From UBA4923 sp964486135 (lineage in GTDB: Bacteria > Bacillota > Clostridia > Saccharofermentanales > DTU023): a stretch of 49,475 bases of DNA. The stretch covers positions 1-49,475 of the forward strand of contig CAZAKT010000010.1 in NCBI GenBank assembly GCA_964486135.1, in the 5' to 3' direction. The number at the start of each line of letters is the position of its first letter. Within the stretch, counting starts at the first letter, position 1. The notes beneath the pieces were generated by a model, which saw only the letters and a program-made list of their open reading frames with translations, was not told the DNA's origin and did no database searches. This document shows positions 1-8,311 of the stretch, one piece after another. A program made the translations under genes and the position numbers.

Positions 1-30
1 CAAGCGCTCTACCACCTGAGCCACACCCCG
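1..30 (-). tRNA. tRNA, 5' part only (window edge)
   Basis: Read on the minus strand, the first 30 bases are the acceptor strand, D-stem and D-loop of a tRNA: CGGGGTG acceptor, then GCTCAG-GTGGTA-GAGC with the invariant GG of the D-loop, then the start of the anticodon stem. The anticodon lies outside the window. A C at position 1 is most typical of bacterial tRNA-Pro, so Pro is the best guess, but the identity cannot be proven. A good promoter lies directly upstream (42-70). Confidence 0.8.
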
Positions 31-41
31 ATGCCTTATGG

Positions 42-70
42 ATTCTACTGGTATTGGCGGAAATTGTCAA
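42..70 (-). promoter_or_regulatory. promoter of the tRNA
   Basis: Minus strand: TTGACA (65-70), a 17-base spacer, TAGAAT (42-47). The start point would fall a few bases before the tRNA 5' end at 30. The -35 box overlaps the TGA stop of the MFS gene, so the tRNA appears to have its own transcription start rather than being read only from the operon. Confidence 0.75.
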
Positions 71-1329
71 ACTGAAGCCTCCTCCGGGCCCGGTCCCTGC
101 CGGGCCTGTCCCCGTCCGGCCCGGACAAAGAAGAAGTGCCAAAGTCCCGCGCTGAGGATCAGGATGGAAGCTGACAGGTAGGCGGCCGTAAAGCCGGCCC
201 GGCCGATCACATAGCCCCAGAGCAGGGCCCCCAGCCCGATGCCCAGGTCGATGGCGATATACATGGTGCTCAGGGCGGCCCCCGTCTTCTTTCTTTCACA
301 TTTCCTGACGATGATAGTGCCCGTTATGGGGGAGGTCAGGCCCCCGCCCAGACCTGACAGGGCGGCCGAGATCAGGACCGGCAGGAGTTTGTAGGAGAGG
401 GCCAGGAGGAGGAAGGAGATCAGGTGGAGTGACAGGCCCCCCAGGAGGACCCTTGTGATCCCAAACCGGCTGACCAGCCGGCCCACCAGCAACCTGGCAA
501 GGGCGATCGCCAGGGCCAGGACCGTAAAATAGCTGCCGATGGGGTCGATCCCCCGCTCCAGGCCAAAGAGGGTCAGAAAGGAAATGACACTGATATTGCT
601 GAAACCGACCAGGAGGAGGGTCAGGGAAGGCTTCAGCGCCTGACGGTCAAAGAGGCTGTCAAGTCTGGGACGGTCTGCCCCCTTCATCCAGGAGGCCGGC
701 CGGAAGAGCCGCCGGCCGGCCGGCTCCCGCCCGGAAGCCGATTCATAGTGGAGGGTCCAGGCACAGACCAGGTTCAGGACCGTCAGGGCCAGGACAAAAT
801 AAAGGAGGGGCTGGTAGCCGAATTGGGCGTAAAGGAAGAGTCCTATGGCGGGACCGACCGCTGTGGCCACCGTATCCGCCACCCCGTAAATACCCAGACC
901 CTCGGTCAGCCTGCTTTCGGGCAGGAGGTCGGCCGCGGCCGCATGGGCCGCCGTCGTCAGGGCACTGAAGCCCAGGCCGCTCACCAGACGGATGAGGATC
1001 AGGGCCGCCGGACTCATCTCCAACTGGTAGAGGAGGACCGTGGCTACTGTCATGACCGCGCCGGCCAGGAGTACCCGCCTCCGGCCCAGCTGATCCGTCA
1101 GGAAACCCCAGAGGGGCCGGGTAAGGAGGGCCGAAAGCGAAAAGACCAGGGTGGCCAGTCCGGCGACAAGGGGGTCGCCCCCCAGGAGGAGGAAATAGAG
1201 GGGCAGGGAGGTGAGGAGGGTGAAGTCAGCCGTGTTGGTGAAAAGGCTGATCAGGACAACCTTGAGAAAGTCTCCGGTCCAGAGCCTTTCCCTTTCAATT
1301 CCAGCTTTTCCCACCGGTCCTGTCTTCAT
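67..1329 (-). CDS. MFS transporter, drug-efflux-like
   Basis: A 420-residue, 12-segment major facilitator. The loop between segments 2 and 3 carries the motif A signature GFLTDQLGRRRV (about residues 75-86), and a long polar loop near residues 200-230 separates the two six-helix halves. The sequence is closest in style to proton-driven exporters with small substrates; the substrate cannot be read from it. It is the last gene of a same-strand run starting with a TetR gene, 36 bases after the NTF2-like gene. The ribosome site before its ATG is weak, so translation may depend on coupling. It could export the product of the aldehyde/acyl-phosphate pathway encoded upstream, or a toxic effector of the TetR regulator; both are inference. 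Confidence 0.85.
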   Translation of the reverse strand: MKTGPVGKAGIERERLWTGDFLKVVLISLFTNTADFTLLTSLPLYFLLLGGDPLVAGLATLVFSLSALLTRPLWGFLTDQLGRRRVLLAGAVMTVATVLLYQLEMSPAALILIRLVSGLGFSALTTAAHAAAADLLPESRLTEGLGIYGVADTVATAVGPAIGLFLYAQFGYQPLLYFVLALTVLNLVCAWTLHYESASGREPAGRRLFRPASWMKGADRPRLDSLFDRQALKPSLTLLLVGFSNISVISFLTLFGLERGIDPIGSYFTVLALAIALARLLVGRLVSRFGITRVLLGGLSLHLISFLLLALSYKLLPVLISAALSGLGGGLTSPITGTIIVRKCERKKTGAALSTMYIAIDLGIGLGALLWGYVIGRAGFTAAYLSASILILSAGLWHFFFVRAGRGQARQGPGPEEASV

Positions 1330-1365
1330 ATGCCGTAAAACCCAAAAGCCTGTCCCGACCTGACT

Positions 1366-1734
1366 CTAGAGGGTCGTGAATAGCTTGGAAATGATCTTCC
1401 AGCCGTCATCCTTGACCATGTGGAAGTGCGTCTCGATGACCCCTTCACCGAAAAAGCCCGTCTCCAATACCACCAGACTGGCGATCTTCCCGGTGACCAG
1501 GGCCGCCTTGACTTCCAGCTGGTAGGGGGCCTTGCTTTCAAGCATGGAGGGATGGGAGGCGATATCATCAAAGAAGGGTTCCGGCGTGCCGACTATATAC
1601 TCACCGGCCAAAAACCCGGCCATCCGGGCCTCCTTGTGAAAGGCGCTCTTGAGCAGGTCCATATCAGCCTTGTAGGTACCCTCCCGGTAGGCTTCAAGAA
1701 CTTCCAGGACGGCCTTCATCTCATTCTTACTCAT
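1366..1734 (-). CDS. NTF2-like (SnoaL/lumazine-binding type) small protein
   Basis: A 122-residue protein with the fold pattern of the NTF2-like superfamily: an N-terminal helix pair (residues 5-35, including the typical Y-x-x-G-x-Y segment), then four strands ending in the FHMVKDDGWKIISKLF C-terminal strand. Members bind small ligands or act as isomerases, dehydratases or hydratases; there is no diagnostic active site here. AAGGAG lies 8 bases before the ATG. It follows ptb by 12 bases, so it is surely co-transcribed with ptb and buk. Its partner in the pathway could be the aldehyde or acyl-CoA substrate, but that is a guess. Confidence 0.75.
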   Translation of the reverse strand: MSKNEMKAVLEVLEAYREGTYKADMDLLKSAFHKEARMAGFLAGEYIVGTPEPFFDDIASHPSMLESKAPYQLEVKAALVTGKIASLVVLETGFFGEGVIETHFHMVKDDGWKIISKLFTTL

Positions 1735-1746
1735 GGTCTGGTCTCC

Positions 1747-2655
1747 TTACTGATTGGTCCCGGCCGCGATCAGGCAGGCCAGGGCGATTGAATTCAGTTT
1801 GATCTCCGCTGATTCAGAGCGGGAGGTCAGGACGATGGGGTTGGTAGCGCCCAGGATCACGCCCGCGCTCCTGGCCTTCCCATAAATCACCAGGGCCTTG
1901 CCCAGGATATTCCCCGCCTCGATATCAGGTACAAGCAGGAGGTCGACATCACCGGCCACCTGGCTTTTTATCCCCTTGATCTCGGCGGCCCGGGCGCTGG
2001 CCGCCACATCTATGGCCATGGGACCTTCGACAAGGCAGGGGGGGAAATCCTCCGACCCGGCCGCTTCCGCAACCGCCTTGGCCTCCAGGGTTACCGGCAT
2101 CTTGGGGTTGACCACTTCATTGGCGGCCAGGACGGCGACTTTCGGCCTTTCCATCCCCATGGCGATCAGGGCTTCGAGCGCATTCAGGAGGATCTGCTTC
2201 TTTTCCTCAAGCGTCGGGGCGATCGTCACCCCCCCATCCGTCACAAAGAGCAGTTTCTTTCCCTCCGGCAACTCATGCCCGGCCATCATGGAGAGGATCC
2301 TCCCCCTGGTCAGTCCCCGGTCCCGGTGAAGGGCCGCCCGCAGGTAATTACCACTGTTGAGGGCCCCTTTCATATAGACCTGAGCCTGGCCCTTCCTTAT
2401 CAGATCCACGGCCCGGGCCGCGGCCCCGTCCACATCAGGCTCATGGATGACCTGGACGCTGGAGGGAAGACCCACTTCCCCCATGAGGGCACGGATCTTC
2501 CCCTCATGGCCGACCAGGATGGCAGAGGCAATTTCCTCATCGTAGGCCAGCTTGATGGCCTCCAGGACCTCCCGGTCATCCGCGGCGGCAACACTGACCG
2601 TCGCCCGTTTAAGCCCCTTGGTCCCGTCGATGACCTGGCGAAAATTCCTATACAT
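1747..2655 (-). CDS. ptb: phosphate butyryltransferase / phosphotransacetylase family
   Basis: A 302-residue member of the phosphate acetyl/butyryl-transferase family, of the usual length for Ptb (about 300). The conserved segments YMKGALNSG (about residues 95-103), LLFVTDGGVTIAP (134-146) and the C-terminal GATNPIVLTSRS block are present. The enzyme would exchange CoA for phosphate on an acyl-CoA, giving an acyl-phosphate. It sits 29 bases downstream of a butyrate kinase gene, which takes the acyl-phosphate to acid plus ATP. Family members vary in chain preference (butyryl, isobutyryl, isovaleryl, phenylacetyl), so the symbol reflects family, not proven substrate. Confidence 0.9.
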   Translation of the reverse strand: MYRNFRQVIDGTKGLKRATVSVAAADDREVLEAIKLAYDEEIASAILVGHEGKIRALMGEVGLPSSVQVIHEPDVDGAAARAVDLIRKGQAQVYMKGALNSGNYLRAALHRDRGLTRGRILSMMAGHELPEGKKLLFVTDGGVTIAPTLEEKKQILLNALEALIAMGMERPKVAVLAANEVVNPKMPVTLEAKAVAEAAGSEDFPPCLVEGPMAIDVAASARAAEIKGIKSQVAGDVDLLLVPDIEAGNILGKALVIYGKARSAGVILGATNPIVLTSRSESAEIKLNSIALACLIAAGTNQ

Positions 2656-2684
2656 TTCCTACCTCTTTTCTGTGCCCGACTGCC

Positions 2685-3764
2685 TTAAGGAGAGGGCGGC
2701 AAAGTGAACTCGTCCGCCTCCTCCTCACCGCGGAGGACGCGCAGGGCACCCATGGACAGGGCTTCCATCTCATTCTCACCAGGGAGGACGACAACCGGGG
2801 CGATAAAGGCGACCCTTTCTTCGATCCAGCCGGTGATCCTCCCGCTCCAGGCGATCCCGCCCGTGAGAATGATGGCCTGGACCGCGCCGGCCACCACGAC
2901 GGAGAGTTTTCCAATATTCTTGGCCACATTGTGGGCCAGGGCCTCGAGGACAAGGGCGGCTTGCCCGTCGCCCCCTTCCAGGCGTTTTTCAACCTCCCGG
3001 ATGTCCGGGGTGCCGAAATAGGCCATGATCCCACCCTGCCGCTGGACCTTCCTCATGAGGGACTTGTAGTCATACTGGCCGGAAGTGGCCATACGGATCA
3101 GCTGGAAGCCGGGCAGGCCCCCCGCCCTTTCCGGCGAAAAGGGCCCCTCATCATCCGAGATCATGTCAATGATCCGGCCCTGGCTGTGCAGGCTGAGGGT
3201 GATGCCGCCACCCAGGTGGGCGACAATCAGGTTGAGCTCCTGGTAAGGCCTCCCCTCCCTTTTGGCGTAACGGATGGCCGCCGCCCTCATATTCAGGTTA
3301 TGCCCCTGGCCCAGCCGCCTCATCTCCGGAAGCCCTGTCAGCTTGGCGATGGGCTCCATCTCGTCTACCGTCACCGGATCATAGATATAGGCGGGTATTC
3401 CCAGGGGGCGGGCGATGGCGTCCGCGATGGCGGCCCCCATATTGGAAGCATGTTCGTTGACCGGCCGATAGCGGAGGGTATCGATCATAAGCTGGCTGAC
3501 CCGGTAGGCGCCGGCATGGACTGGGGGCAGGAGGCCGCCCCGCCCGACCACGGCGCTGAGGGCCCCTGCCGGCGTACCCTCTTCCTCCAGGGCAGCCAGC
3601 ACCAGGTCCTTCCGCATCTCAAACTGGTCAAAGACCGTATCGAAGCCCGCTACCGCCTCCGGTGGGTGCTCGATACTTTTCGCCCAGACCAGGCTCTCAT
3701 CCTCGTAAAAGGCAATTTTCGTCGATGTTGATCCGGGATTGATGGCCAGGATTCCATAAGCCAT
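2685..3764 (-). CDS. buk: butyrate kinase (ASKHA fold)
   Basis: An approximately 359-residue acetokinase-family protein. The N-terminus GILAINPGSTSTKIAFY is the phosphate-1 motif of Buk, with VAHLGGGITLSLHSQGRIID and AIILTGGIAWSG as later family blocks. I place the start at the ATG at 3764, because AGGAGGGG lies 8 bases upstream; an in-frame ATG two codons earlier (3770) is too close to that site. It transfers phosphate from an acyl-phosphate to ADP. Together with Ptb it makes a substrate-level phosphorylation unit. In this operon it lies between the transporter and ptb. The acyl chain could be butyrate or a branched-chain or other acid. Confidence 0.92.
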   Translation of the reverse strand: MAYGILAINPGSTSTKIAFYEDESLVWAKSIEHPPEAVAGFDTVFDQFEMRKDLVLAALEEEGTPAGALSAVVGRGGLLPPVHAGAYRVSQLMIDTLRYRPVNEHASNMGAAIADAIARPLGIPAYIYDPVTVDEMEPIAKLTGLPEMRRLGQGHNLNMRAAAIRYAKREGRPYQELNLIVAHLGGGITLSLHSQGRIIDMISDDEGPFSPERAGGLPGFQLIRMATSGQYDYKSLMRKVQRQGGIMAYFGTPDIREVEKRLEGGDGQAALVLEALAHNVAKNIGKLSVVVAGAVQAIILTGGIAWSGRITGWIEERVAFIAPVVVLPGENEMEALSMGALRVLRGEEEADEFTLPPSP

Positions 3765-3780
3765 GATCATCCCCTCCTTT

Positions 3781-5025
3781 TCATTTGCATCCGCCGGTCA
3801 CCTGGCTTCTTCCCTCCCCCACTTGCAGGGTAAAGCTGATTGCCGTCGCCGCCAGGAGAAGGGCAAAGGCCAGCCAATAGGCCGTCTGATAGCTGCCGCT
3901 GGCATCAAAGAGGCCTCCCGCGATTTGTGGTCCCAAGAGGCCGCCCACCCCCCAGGCCAGGAAGAGCAGGCCGTAATTGGCGCCAAAATTCCTTATGCCG
4001 TAGAGATCCGCTATGGTGGCCGGGAAGACGGAAAAGCAGGCTCCATAGCATAGGCCCGCAACGGCCACCCCCAGCGCCAGGGACAGGACACTGTCCAGGC
4101 TGCCGAAGAGGGCCATATTCGCGGCCTGGACCAGGAAGGCCAAACGCATCAAGGCCTTTCTGCCGATCCTGTCCGAGAGGGCCCCGCCAGCAAAGCGGCC
4201 CAGGGCATTGAACAAGGCAATCAGCATGACCAGCAGGAAGCCCCCCTCCCAGCCCGCCTGCTCCCTGGCGATCCGGGTCAGGTGGCCGATCACCATGAGG
4301 CCGGCGGAGGCGGAGAAGGCAAACATGGCAAAGAGCTTGTAGAAATTTCCCGTCCCCAGCATCTGCTTCCAGCCCATCTCCACCCTGGCCGACAGGCCCG
4401 GGTCCCCCTTCTCAAGCTTGCCGCTGGCCTCCGCCTGATAGCCCGGGGGTGGATTTTGGATCAGTTGGGCCAGGCCCAGCGCAAGCAGGAGGACACTGCC
4501 TCCCAGGAGTATCAGGCCGGATTTCAAGCCAAATCTTTCGGTCAGGAACTTGACCAGGGGTGAGTAGAGGATGGAGGCCACCGCCACCCCCGCTACGACC
4601 AGGCCCGTAATCCTGCCCTTCTTATCAGCCGGATACCATTTCACCGCGGCCGGTGTTGTCACCGCGTTGTTGATCCCTATCCCCGCCCCGATCAGGAGGC
4701 TGAAACTCAGGACCATTAAGCCCACCGTATTGGCAAAGGCGGCCAGGATCAGGCCGATCCCCAGGAGGCCGGCCCCCAGGCTGGCCATGAGCCGGGGGCC
4801 ATTTTTGTCCTGCAAGCGGCCCGCGAAGAACATGGAGACCGAGAAGACCAGGGTCGCCAGGGTATAGGGCAGGGTTGCCCCGGCATCACTCCACTGGTAT
4901 TCAGCGATCAACTGGTCCTTGATCACGCTCCAGATATAAAGGATGCCGGATAGCAATTGCAGGCCTACGGCGGCGGCTACAACAACGGCCCCCTTCTTTG
5001 TGCCCTTCCCCTGGTCCATCTTCAC
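3781..5025 (-). CDS. OFA-family MFS transporter (oxalate/formate antiporter type)
   Basis: A 12-segment major facilitator of 412-414 residues (GTG start at 5025 or ATG at 5019). It has the OFA-family pattern: an early GRLQDKNGPR motif A loop, a GIGINNAV stretch in segment 4 followed by KWYPADKKGRITG, and a second-half repeat SDRIGRKALMR. OFA members exchange or import carboxylates such as oxalate, formate and lactate. The gene ends 10 bases before buk and starts 18 bases after the aldehyde dehydrogenase stop, so it belongs to the operon. It could bring in the carbon source or release the acid product. The substrate is not readable. Confidence 0.85.
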   Translation of the reverse strand: MKMDQGKGTKKGAVVVAAAVGLQLLSGILYIWSVIKDQLIAEYQWSDAGATLPYTLATLVFSVSMFFAGRLQDKNGPRLMASLGAGLLGIGLILAAFANTVGLMVLSFSLLIGAGIGINNAVTTPAAVKWYPADKKGRITGLVVAGVAVASILYSPLVKFLTERFGLKSGLILLGGSVLLLALGLAQLIQNPPPGYQAEASGKLEKGDPGLSARVEMGWKQMLGTGNFYKLFAMFAFSASAGLMVIGHLTRIAREQAGWEGGFLLVMLIALFNALGRFAGGALSDRIGRKALMRLAFLVQAANMALFGSLDSVLSLALGVAVAGLCYGACFSVFPATIADLYGIRNFGANYGLLFLAWGVGGLLGPQIAGGLFDASGSYQTAYWLAFALLLAATAISFTLQVGEGRSQVTGGCK

Positions 5026-5043
5026 CTCATAGCCGCTACTTGA

Positions 5044-6432
5044 TCAGTACTGGCTGTCACCTTCCCAGATATCTTTTTCACTTGGGATCTGGTCATCCGG
5101 CTTCACCCAGGCGATGCGCGCGATATTGATCAGATGCTCATAACTCAAGTTTTCGGAAATGGAGTTATTCCCCCAGGATCCGCAGCCCAGGGTTCCCGTC
5201 GGGAAGAGTCCGTTTGCCAGGGCCGGGTTGGCGGCAAAGACCCCCGGGCTGTTGACCAGGAGCCGGGAGACCGGGAGCTCCAGGGCCGCGTACTCACACT
5301 TTTCCCTGCTGTCGGTATGGACGACGCTGGTATGGCCGATCCCCTCGCAATAGAGATTTTCCCTGGCGATCCGGACCCCGTCCTCGAAGTCTTCGCACTC
5401 AATGTGGACGGCCAGGGGGACCATCTTCTCCCGGCAGAGGGGCTCCTCACTGCCATATTTATCGACCTTCACCACTATGATGGAGGTATCCTCAGGTATG
5501 GTAAGTCCCGCCATCTTCGCCACCGTCACCACATCCTGGCCGACCGGCTCCCCGTTGATGGGGCCAAAGCCATTGGGGAAGAGCAGGTCCCTGATCCTGT
5601 CACGGACTAGGGCGTCATCGATGTAGTAGACTTTTTCCTCTTTCATGAGCTCGACGGCCCTTTCCGATATCGAAAGAGGTGTGATGAAGGAGCGGTTGCA
5701 GGCACAAATAACCCCGTTGTCAAAGCCGCAGCCGAAGACGGTCTGCCCGATCCCCTGGGCCAGCCCGCTGTAGTCCTCGTCAAAAACGGCCTGGACATTG
5801 CCGGGACCGACGCCGAAGGCAGGCTTGCCGCTGGAATAGGCCGCCTTGACCATGCCGGCTCCCCCAGTCGCCAGGATCACGTCCGAGGCCCCCATGATCA
5901 TCTGGGTCAGCTCGATGCTGGGCTCCTCGACACATTGGAAGACATTTTCAGGCCCGCCGGCCTTGACAATGGCCTCATTGAGGATGGCGCAGGTGTCCAG
6001 GGATGAACGCCTGGCCTTGGGGTGGGGGGCCACCAGCATGACATTCCTCCCCTTGAGACCATAGATTCCGTTGAAAAGGACCGTAATATTGGGATTGGTC
6101 GAGGGAATGACGCAGGACAGGATCCCCTTGGGTTTGGCGACCAGGGCCAGACGTTTTTCCTCGTCGTAGCCGATCACGCCGACCGATTTCTTCCCCTTGA
6201 GCGCATACCAGACCCCGTCCGGCGAACCGGTGTTCTTGATGATCTTGGCCTGCAAGTCACCCATACCCGTTTCTTCAACCGCCTGCTCCGCCAGCGGAAG
6301 GGCATTGGCCTTGAAGGCCAGGCAGGCCGCCTTGCAAAGTCCGTCGATCTTCTCCTGGTCAAAGGTCTCCAGGACCGCCAGGGCCTCCCTGGCCTTGACC
6401 AGCATATTGTCAACCATTGCCTTATTATCCAT
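5044..6432 (-). CDS. CoA-acylating aldehyde dehydrogenase (SucD/AdhE-N type)
   Basis: A 462-residue aldehyde dehydrogenase of the CoA-acylating branch. The catalytic cysteine is C243 in FDNGVICACNRS, the place of FDNGxIC in SucD, EutE and the N-terminal half of AdhE. GGAGMVKAAYSSGKPAFGVG (from residue 190) and TLGCGSWGNNSISENLSYEH (C-terminal) match that branch, and the protein looks nearest to succinate-semialdehyde or sulfoacetaldehyde dehydrogenases. The start is set at the ATG at 6432 because AGGAGG lies 7 bases before it. Reaction: aldehyde + CoA + NAD(P) to acyl-CoA. With Ptb and Buk in the same operon, the acyl-CoA can be cashed in for ATP. The aldehyde is unknown. Confidence 0.88.
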   Translation of the reverse strand: MDNKAMVDNMLVKAREALAVLETFDQEKIDGLCKAACLAFKANALPLAEQAVEETGMGDLQAKIIKNTGSPDGVWYALKGKKSVGVIGYDEEKRLALVAKPKGILSCVIPSTNPNITVLFNGIYGLKGRNVMLVAPHPKARRSSLDTCAILNEAIVKAGGPENVFQCVEEPSIELTQMIMGASDVILATGGAGMVKAAYSSGKPAFGVGPGNVQAVFDEDYSGLAQGIGQTVFGCGFDNGVICACNRSFITPLSISERAVELMKEEKVYYIDDALVRDRIRDLLFPNGFGPINGEPVGQDVVTVAKMAGLTIPEDTSIIVVKVDKYGSEEPLCREKMVPLAVHIECEDFEDGVRIARENLYCEGIGHTSVVHTDSREKCEYAALELPVSRLLVNSPGVFAANPALANGLFPTGTLGCGSWGNNSISENLSYEHLINIARIAWVKPDDQIPSEKDIWEGDSQY

Positions 6433-6504
6433 AACAAACCTCCTCATCAAGGTAAATTGTCAGGGGCCTGGCTACCGGCCCTGGCCCTCCGGGTCCTGTT
6501 CAAT

Positions 6505-6522
6505 GGCGGGGCCGGCCCCGCC
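6505..6522. repeat. 18-base perfect GC palindrome
   Basis: GGCGGGGCCGGCCCCGCC lies in the roughly 115 bases between the TetR gene and the aldehyde dehydrogenase gene. It has no following T-run, so it is not a standard terminator. It may be an RNA stem that separates or stabilises the two messages. Confidence 0.5.
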
Positions 6523-6549
6523 CGGTCTCTGCTGCTCCTGGTTCCCCTG

Positions 6550-7179
6550 TCAGACAATCTTTTCGGTCCGGCCTTCCGAAGAGCCGTTCCTGAGGAGACT
6601 TTCAAGCAAGACCCCTATATTGTGTGAGATGAGCACCCGGTCTATCTTAATCCCGATCGGGATATTTTTAGTCAAAAATAAGCCTTCAAAGAGGAGGAAG
6701 AGTCCGGTCGAATAGGCGGTCGCTTCGCCCTGGATCCGGTTCAGCTCCATGAACCCCTCAATTTCTTCCGTAAAGTAATTGAAGAGGTCCAGCTTCACGG
6801 CCTGGAGCCGGCTGAAGACATCCATGAAATCGTCATGGCTGGCCGCGAAATTTATGGCGCGGAAAACAAAGTCGACATAGCGATTGAGCTCGAGCGCCTT
6901 GAGGAAGACTTCCTCCAGGCGTTCAGCCAGGGTGAGGTCCCCGGGCAGGCCCTCAGCAAACTTGGAGACATCACCGTGGACCAGGGCCATCTCAACGACC
7001 GCCCTGTAGAGGTCACTTTTGCCTTCATAGTGCCAGTAGATGGCCCCCCGGGTGACATTGGCCCCCCGGGCGATTTCCTCCAGCGAACTCCGCTCGTAGC
7101 CGAGTTCGAAGAAACAGTCAAAGGCCGCGTTAAGGACTTGTTCCTTGGTGTACAACATCTCTTTTTTTGTTCTGCGCAT
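6550..7179 (-). CDS. TetR/AcrR-family transcriptional regulator
   Basis: A 209-residue TetR-type repressor. Helices 2 and 3 of the DNA-binding domain, SLEEIARGANVTRGAIYWHY (residues 32-51), are almost those of AcrR and TtgR, including the recognition helix TRGAIYWHY followed by KSDL. The C-terminal ligand domain is of ordinary length. The start is supported by AGAGGA about 8 bases upstream. It is the first gene of the minus-strand run with the aldehyde dehydrogenase, buk and ptb. I see no operator of its own in 7180-7346, but an AcrR-type palindrome lies at the promoter of the adjacent opp operon (13715-13736). Ligand unknown. Confidence 0.9.
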   Translation of the reverse strand: MRRTKKEMLYTKEQVLNAAFDCFFELGYERSSLEEIARGANVTRGAIYWHYEGKSDLYRAVVEMALVHGDVSKFAEGLPGDLTLAERLEEVFLKALELNRYVDFVFRAINFAASHDDFMDVFSRLQAVKLDLFNYFTEEIEGFMELNRIQGEATAYSTGLFLLFEGLFLTKNIPIGIKIDRVLISHNIGVLLESLLRNGSSEGRTEKIV

Positions 7180-7261
7180 CTAGGATTCCTCTCAAATCCG
7201 CTTGCGGTTTCAGGCGCTGCCGGCCAAGGCAGGAGCCTGCCTGGCCGGAGGAGGCCCTGCA

Positions 7262-7308
7262 CAAGAATAAAGGGCGAGAATTCCTCCTCGTCGGTGGTTT
7301 TCCCGCCC
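7262..7308 (-). terminator. rho-independent terminator after the opp-cupin operon
   Basis: On the minus strand, GGGCGGGAA (plus 7300-7308) pairs with TTCTCGCCC (7272-7280, one G-U pair) and is followed by TTTATTCTT. It lies about 40 bases after the cupin stop codon, and separates the opp operon from the TetR operon. Confidence 0.65.
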
Positions 7309-7346
7309 TCATCCTCCAGGCAAGCCCTCGGTCAAATGGGATCCGG

Positions 7347-8294
7347 TCAGCCAGCCCTATAGGCCGTCACATAACACTCGTATCCCCTCATGAAGGCATT
7401 CAGGTCATCCTCTGACGCCAGGCGGTCCGGATCATTCTTCATGATCGACTGATAGTCCTCCAGGAGGGCGCACAGTTTGGCCGCGCAATTGTAGTCGAAG
7501 ATGACCGTGTCGTCCTCGAGCACTTCGAGCGAGTAGCTTGAGTAGGCCGGAATTTTCACAATGGAATCGGCCTTGGCTACAAACTCCTCCCCAAGCACAT
7601 TGAAGCGGGCGGATCCACTTGCCACAAAATAGAGTCCGGTCTCATCATAGGGGGTATCCCAGCTGATCCCGACTCCCTTGCGCAGGGTCGCCTGCCATAT
7701 TTCCTTGACGCCGTGGGTCTCCCAACGGCCTACCTTGAGTTTCAGGTCAATCCCATCGAACTGATAGTGTGAAAAGGCAAAATCCTTGCTACGGATCTCG
7801 TGCAATTCATCCTTTGAAACATCCACGGTAACCGGTGGCTCCCGCCTCAGGTTCTTCAACTTGTTCAGATACTTTTCCCTGAACTCAGGGCTTTCGTAGA
7901 GGCCGGGATAGTTGTCCTTGATGTGATTCTTGTTGATGGTCCCGCCGATCATGTCAATTTCCTGGAAAAGTTCGCGCCAGACGGTGCCCTCCTCCAGGAA
8001 TACAAAACCATGAGGCGTATGGGGCATCAGGTGGATCATATCGCCAACTTCCGTAATGCAGCGTTTCCCCCGGATTATCACCTCGACCGAGCCGCGCGCG
8101 ACGTAGAAGGTTTCTACGCCGCGCTCATGCTCATGGTAGCCCGCGGAGTCCCCTGCGTGATAGAGCGTATCGCTCATCTCGTTCTTCTGGAGGGGACCCT
8201 CGGGCAGGGTAAACTGATGCACGCATTCCGTGCCATCGTCCAGCACATAAAGCCAGTCTTTTTCGTCGTATGCGTTGATCAAATATTTACTCAT
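7347..8294 (-). CDS. two-domain cupin protein
   Basis: A 315-residue protein with two cupin barrels. The first (about residues 35-115) shows the metal-site pattern AGYHEHERGVETFYVARG and later HTPHGFVF, so His, His, Glu and His ligands are in place. The second (about 195-275) has HGVKEIWQATL and YFVASGSARF but far fewer His/Glu residues, and looks structural. Bicupins range from dioxygenases and isomerases to sugar-binding proteins; no specific reaction can be named. It is the last gene of the opp operon, 18 bases after the substrate-binding protein gene, and is followed by a terminator. Its role may be processing of the imported compound. Confidence 0.75.
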   Translation of the reverse strand: MSKYLINAYDEKDWLYVLDDGTECVHQFTLPEGPLQKNEMSDTLYHAGDSAGYHEHERGVETFYVARGSVEVIIRGKRCITEVGDMIHLMPHTPHGFVFLEEGTVWRELFQEIDMIGGTINKNHIKDNYPGLYESPEFREKYLNKLKNLRREPPVTVDVSKDELHEIRSKDFAFSHYQFDGIDLKLKVGRWETHGVKEIWQATLRKGVGISWDTPYDETGLYFVASGSARFNVLGEEFVAKADSIVKIPAYSSYSLEVLEDDTVIFDYNCAAKLCALLEDYQSIMKNDPDRLASEDDLNAFMRGYECYVTAYRAG

Positions 8295-8311
8295 AGAGCG
8301 CTTCCGAATTA

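Noticed and set aside
748..1338. Open frame on the plus strand opposite the MFS gene
   Set aside because: It is the complement of a clear 12-helix transporter, has low-complexity Gly/Glu/Gln-rich translation and no ribosome site.
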